Shown here piece after piece: positions 11,681 to 12,952 of a stretch of DNA of 12,952 nucleotides. Numbering within the stretch: position 1 is the stretch's first letter; the number at the start of each line of letters is the position of its first letter. The notes below the pieces were generated by a model, which saw only the letters and a program-made list of their open reading frames with translations, was not told where the DNA came from and ran no database searches. The stretch lies in NCBI GenBank assembly GCA_023421875.1, contig JAEZSM010000113.1, positions 1 through 12,952 on the forward strand, written 5' to 3'. A program made the position numbers and the translations under genes. This stretch comes from Spirochaetota bacterium (GTDB lineage: Bacteria > Spirochaetota > Spirochaetia > Treponematales > Rectinemataceae).

Positions 11681-12498
11681 CCTCCTTTCACGCCCAAAAC
11701 ATCCCGACACGATCCGTCCTCGACCTCGAAGCAGACGCCAAAGCCGCAGCTGCCGCAGAAGCCCCGGCGATAGCCCTGTGCTCGCTTACCAAGCGTTTCG
11801 GCGCCCATGTGATTCTGCGTGACGTGTCGCTGTCGGTTTCGCCGGGGACCATTTTCGGCATAATCGGGCGGAGCGGAGCGGGCAAGACCACCCTGATACG
11901 GATAGCATCTCTCTTGGAAAAGGCCGATTCCGGGGATGTGCGGTACGCTGGGGAGCCGGTTTCGGGAGCCCGCGGCCAGGCCTTGCTGGATGCCCGGCGC
12001 AAGGCGGGGTTCGTGTTCCAGAATTTCAACCTCTTCGCCTCCAGGACCGTATTCGGCAACGTGGCTTTCCCGCTGGAAGCCGCGGGCTGGAAAAAGCCTG
12101 ACATCGAAAAAAGAGTCGGGGAGCTGCTGGAGCTGGTGGGGCTGGCCGATAAGGCCGCCAGACCCGCCGCAAGGCTCTCTGGCGGAGAGCGGCAGCGGGT
12201 AGCCATAGCCAGGGCGCTGGCCAATCACCCCACGATTCTTTTCTGCGACGAGGCCACCAGCGCCCTGGACCCCGAAACCACCCGCTCTATCCTAGACCTG
12301 ATCCAGTCCTTGAGCCGGCGCTTCGGGCTCACGGTCCTCATGGTGACCCATCAGATGGAGGTGGTGAAGCGTATCTGCGACGAAGTCGCCATACTCGATG
12401 CCGGCTCCATCGTCGAGCGCGGTCCCGTGGCCTCGGTCTTCGCCCATCCCCAGAGCGAGATGGGGCGGCGCATTGTCGGGGAGGTGAACCATGGCTGA
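11632..12498 (+). CDS. metN: MetN-type methionine ABC transporter ATPase lacking the C-terminal regulatory domain
   Basis: A 288-residue cytoplasmic ATPase that would power methionine import with MetI. Motifs: Walker A GRSGAGKTT (79-87, Lys85), Q-loop Gln130, signature LSGGERQRVAIARAL (182-196), Walker B ILFCDEATSALD with Glu207, and switch His240. The core begins near residue 46; the first 45 residues are an Ala-rich extension not usual in MetN. The chain ends soon after FAHPQSEMGRRIVGEV, so the C-terminal ACT-like NIL domain that mediates methionine feedback inhibition in E. coli MetN (343 residues) is absent. The ATG at 11632 has no clear SD, but no ATG, GTG or TTG start lies between it and the ABC core. 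The 3' end overlaps metI by eight bases. Methionine specificity rests mainly on the partner permease. D-methionine or related substrates are possible. Confidence 0.85.
   Translation: MFHARRPEGAAFYRPLTSFHAQNIPTRSVLDLEADAKAAAAAEAPAIALCSLTKRFGAHVILRDVSLSVSPGTIFGIIGRSGAGKTTLIRIASLLEKADSGDVRYAGEPVSGARGQALLDARRKAGFVFQNFNLFASRTVFGNVAFPLEAAGWKKPDIEKRVGELLELVGLADKAARPAARLSGGERQRVAIARALANHPTILFCDEATSALDPETTRSILDLIQSLSRRFGLTVLMVTHQMEVVKRICDEVAILDAGSIVERGPVASVFAHPQSEMGRRIVGEVNHG
11646..11663 (+). promoter_or_regulatory. GC hairpin at the 5' end of metN
   Basis: GCGGCC (11646-11651) and GGCCGC (11658-11663) form a perfect 6-bp stem with a 6-base loop, 14 bases after the metN ATG and inside the 23-codon leader ORF. 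An alternative CGCGGC/GCCGCG stem (11642-11647 with 11659-11664) overlaps it. No U-run follows. Translational control is possible but unproven. Confidence 0.25.
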
Positions 12499-12952
12499 GA
12501 TTTTCAGTCTTGTCGCCCGGCCGCTCTGGGAAACCCTGCTCATGGTTTTTTCCTCGACGGCCATAGCAGGCCTTCTGGGAGGGTCCCTGGGTTTGGGGCT
12601 CCACTACATGGCCAACGACAGGCTCTCGGGTCACGCCGCCCAGCTCGCGATCGTCAAAAAGGTGGCAGATCGACTTATCAATACCCTGCGGTCATTCCCC
12701 TTCATCATACTCATGGTGCTGGTCCTGCCTCTTTCCCGCCTTATCGTGGGGACTAGCCTGGGGACCGTGGCGGCTATAGTGCCGCTGTCGGTGGCGGCCA
12801 GCCCCTTTGTGGCCCGCATTGTCGAGGCCTCCCTTTCGGAGATAGATACGGGGGTCCTGGACGCGGCGATCGCATCGGGCGCTTCGAAGCGGAGGATCCT
12901 CTTCGCCATCCTCATTCCCGAGGCCCTGCCCTCACTCATCTCAGGAATTACC
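12491..12952 (+). CDS. metI: MetI-type methionine ABC transporter permease (5' part, cut by window end)
   Basis: The first 154 codons of an inner-membrane permease of about 217 residues in the family. It starts at ATG 12491, eight bases inside metN, with a strong SD (GGGGAGGTG) just upstream. Visible marks of MetI are RPLWETLLMVFSSTAIAGLL near the start, NTLRSFPFIILMVLVLPLSR, VGTSLGTVAAIVPLSVAASP and PFVARIVEASLSEI. The EAA loop DAAIASGASKRRILFAILIP follows near 131-150, contacting MetN, then EALPSLISGIT before the edge. These stretches closely follow E. coli MetI, where the same positions read RSIPFIILLVWMIPFTR and VGTSIGLQAAIVPLTVGAAP. A MetQ-type lipoprotein would be expected further downstream, outside the window. 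Confidence 0.95.
   Translation, partial: MAEIFSLVARPLWETLLMVFSSTAIAGLLGGSLGLGLHYMANDRLSGHAAQLAIVKKVADRLINTLRSFPFIILMVLVLPLSRLIVGTSLGTVAAIVPLSVAASPFVARIVEASLSEIDTGVLDAAIASGASKRRILFAILIPEALPSLISGIT

Overview
The window is a dense, GC-rich bacterial chromosome segment, probably from a spirochaete or a relative with a similar outer membrane. This guess rests on the small glycine-rich outer-membrane-type protein with an MKKTIAVLLLLAVVSFGAFA-type signal, on a patatin fused to a putative beta-barrel, and on periplasmic-type binding proteins and lipoproteins. No rRNA, tRNA, CRISPR array, insertion sequence or phage gene is visible. The phylum is inferred, not proven.

Layout from left to right: (1) the 3' end of pdxS overlapping or abutting pdxT (PLP synthase); (2) an AT-rich 98-base gap with promoter-like sequence, then a YheO/DauR-type PAS-HTH regulator overlapping a ridA gene by ATGA; (3) a convergent gene for a CNNM/CorC-type membrane protein (minus strand); (4) a divergent patatin-like phospholipase with a C-terminal barrel-like region; (5) a minus-strand cassette, read from 10583 down to 5650, that encodes a maltose-type solute-binding protein with an extra N-terminal domain, a lipoprotein made of three tandem sulfite-oxidase/molybdopterin-fold repeats with one CXXCH heme-type motif, a 19-codon leader ORF, and a MalF-MalG permease fused in one polypeptide; (6) divergent from this, a small outer-membrane-type protein ending in a textbook terminator; (7) a methionine-type importer, metN (without the usual C-terminal regulatory domain) and metI (cut by the window edge).

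Functionally, PdxST makes PLP, and RidA removes the reactive enamine/imine intermediates that PLP enzymes release, so regions 1 and 2 form a plausible PLP and amino-acid metabolism neighbourhood. MetNI imports methionine. The most unusual part is region 5: an ABC importer of carbohydrate (CUT1) appearance tied to a redox-looking lipoprotein. The N-terminal domain of the binding protein looks like a degenerate copy of the lipoprotein repeat. No ATPase for this importer is present in the window. I know of no described system with this combination, but novelty cannot be established without a database search.
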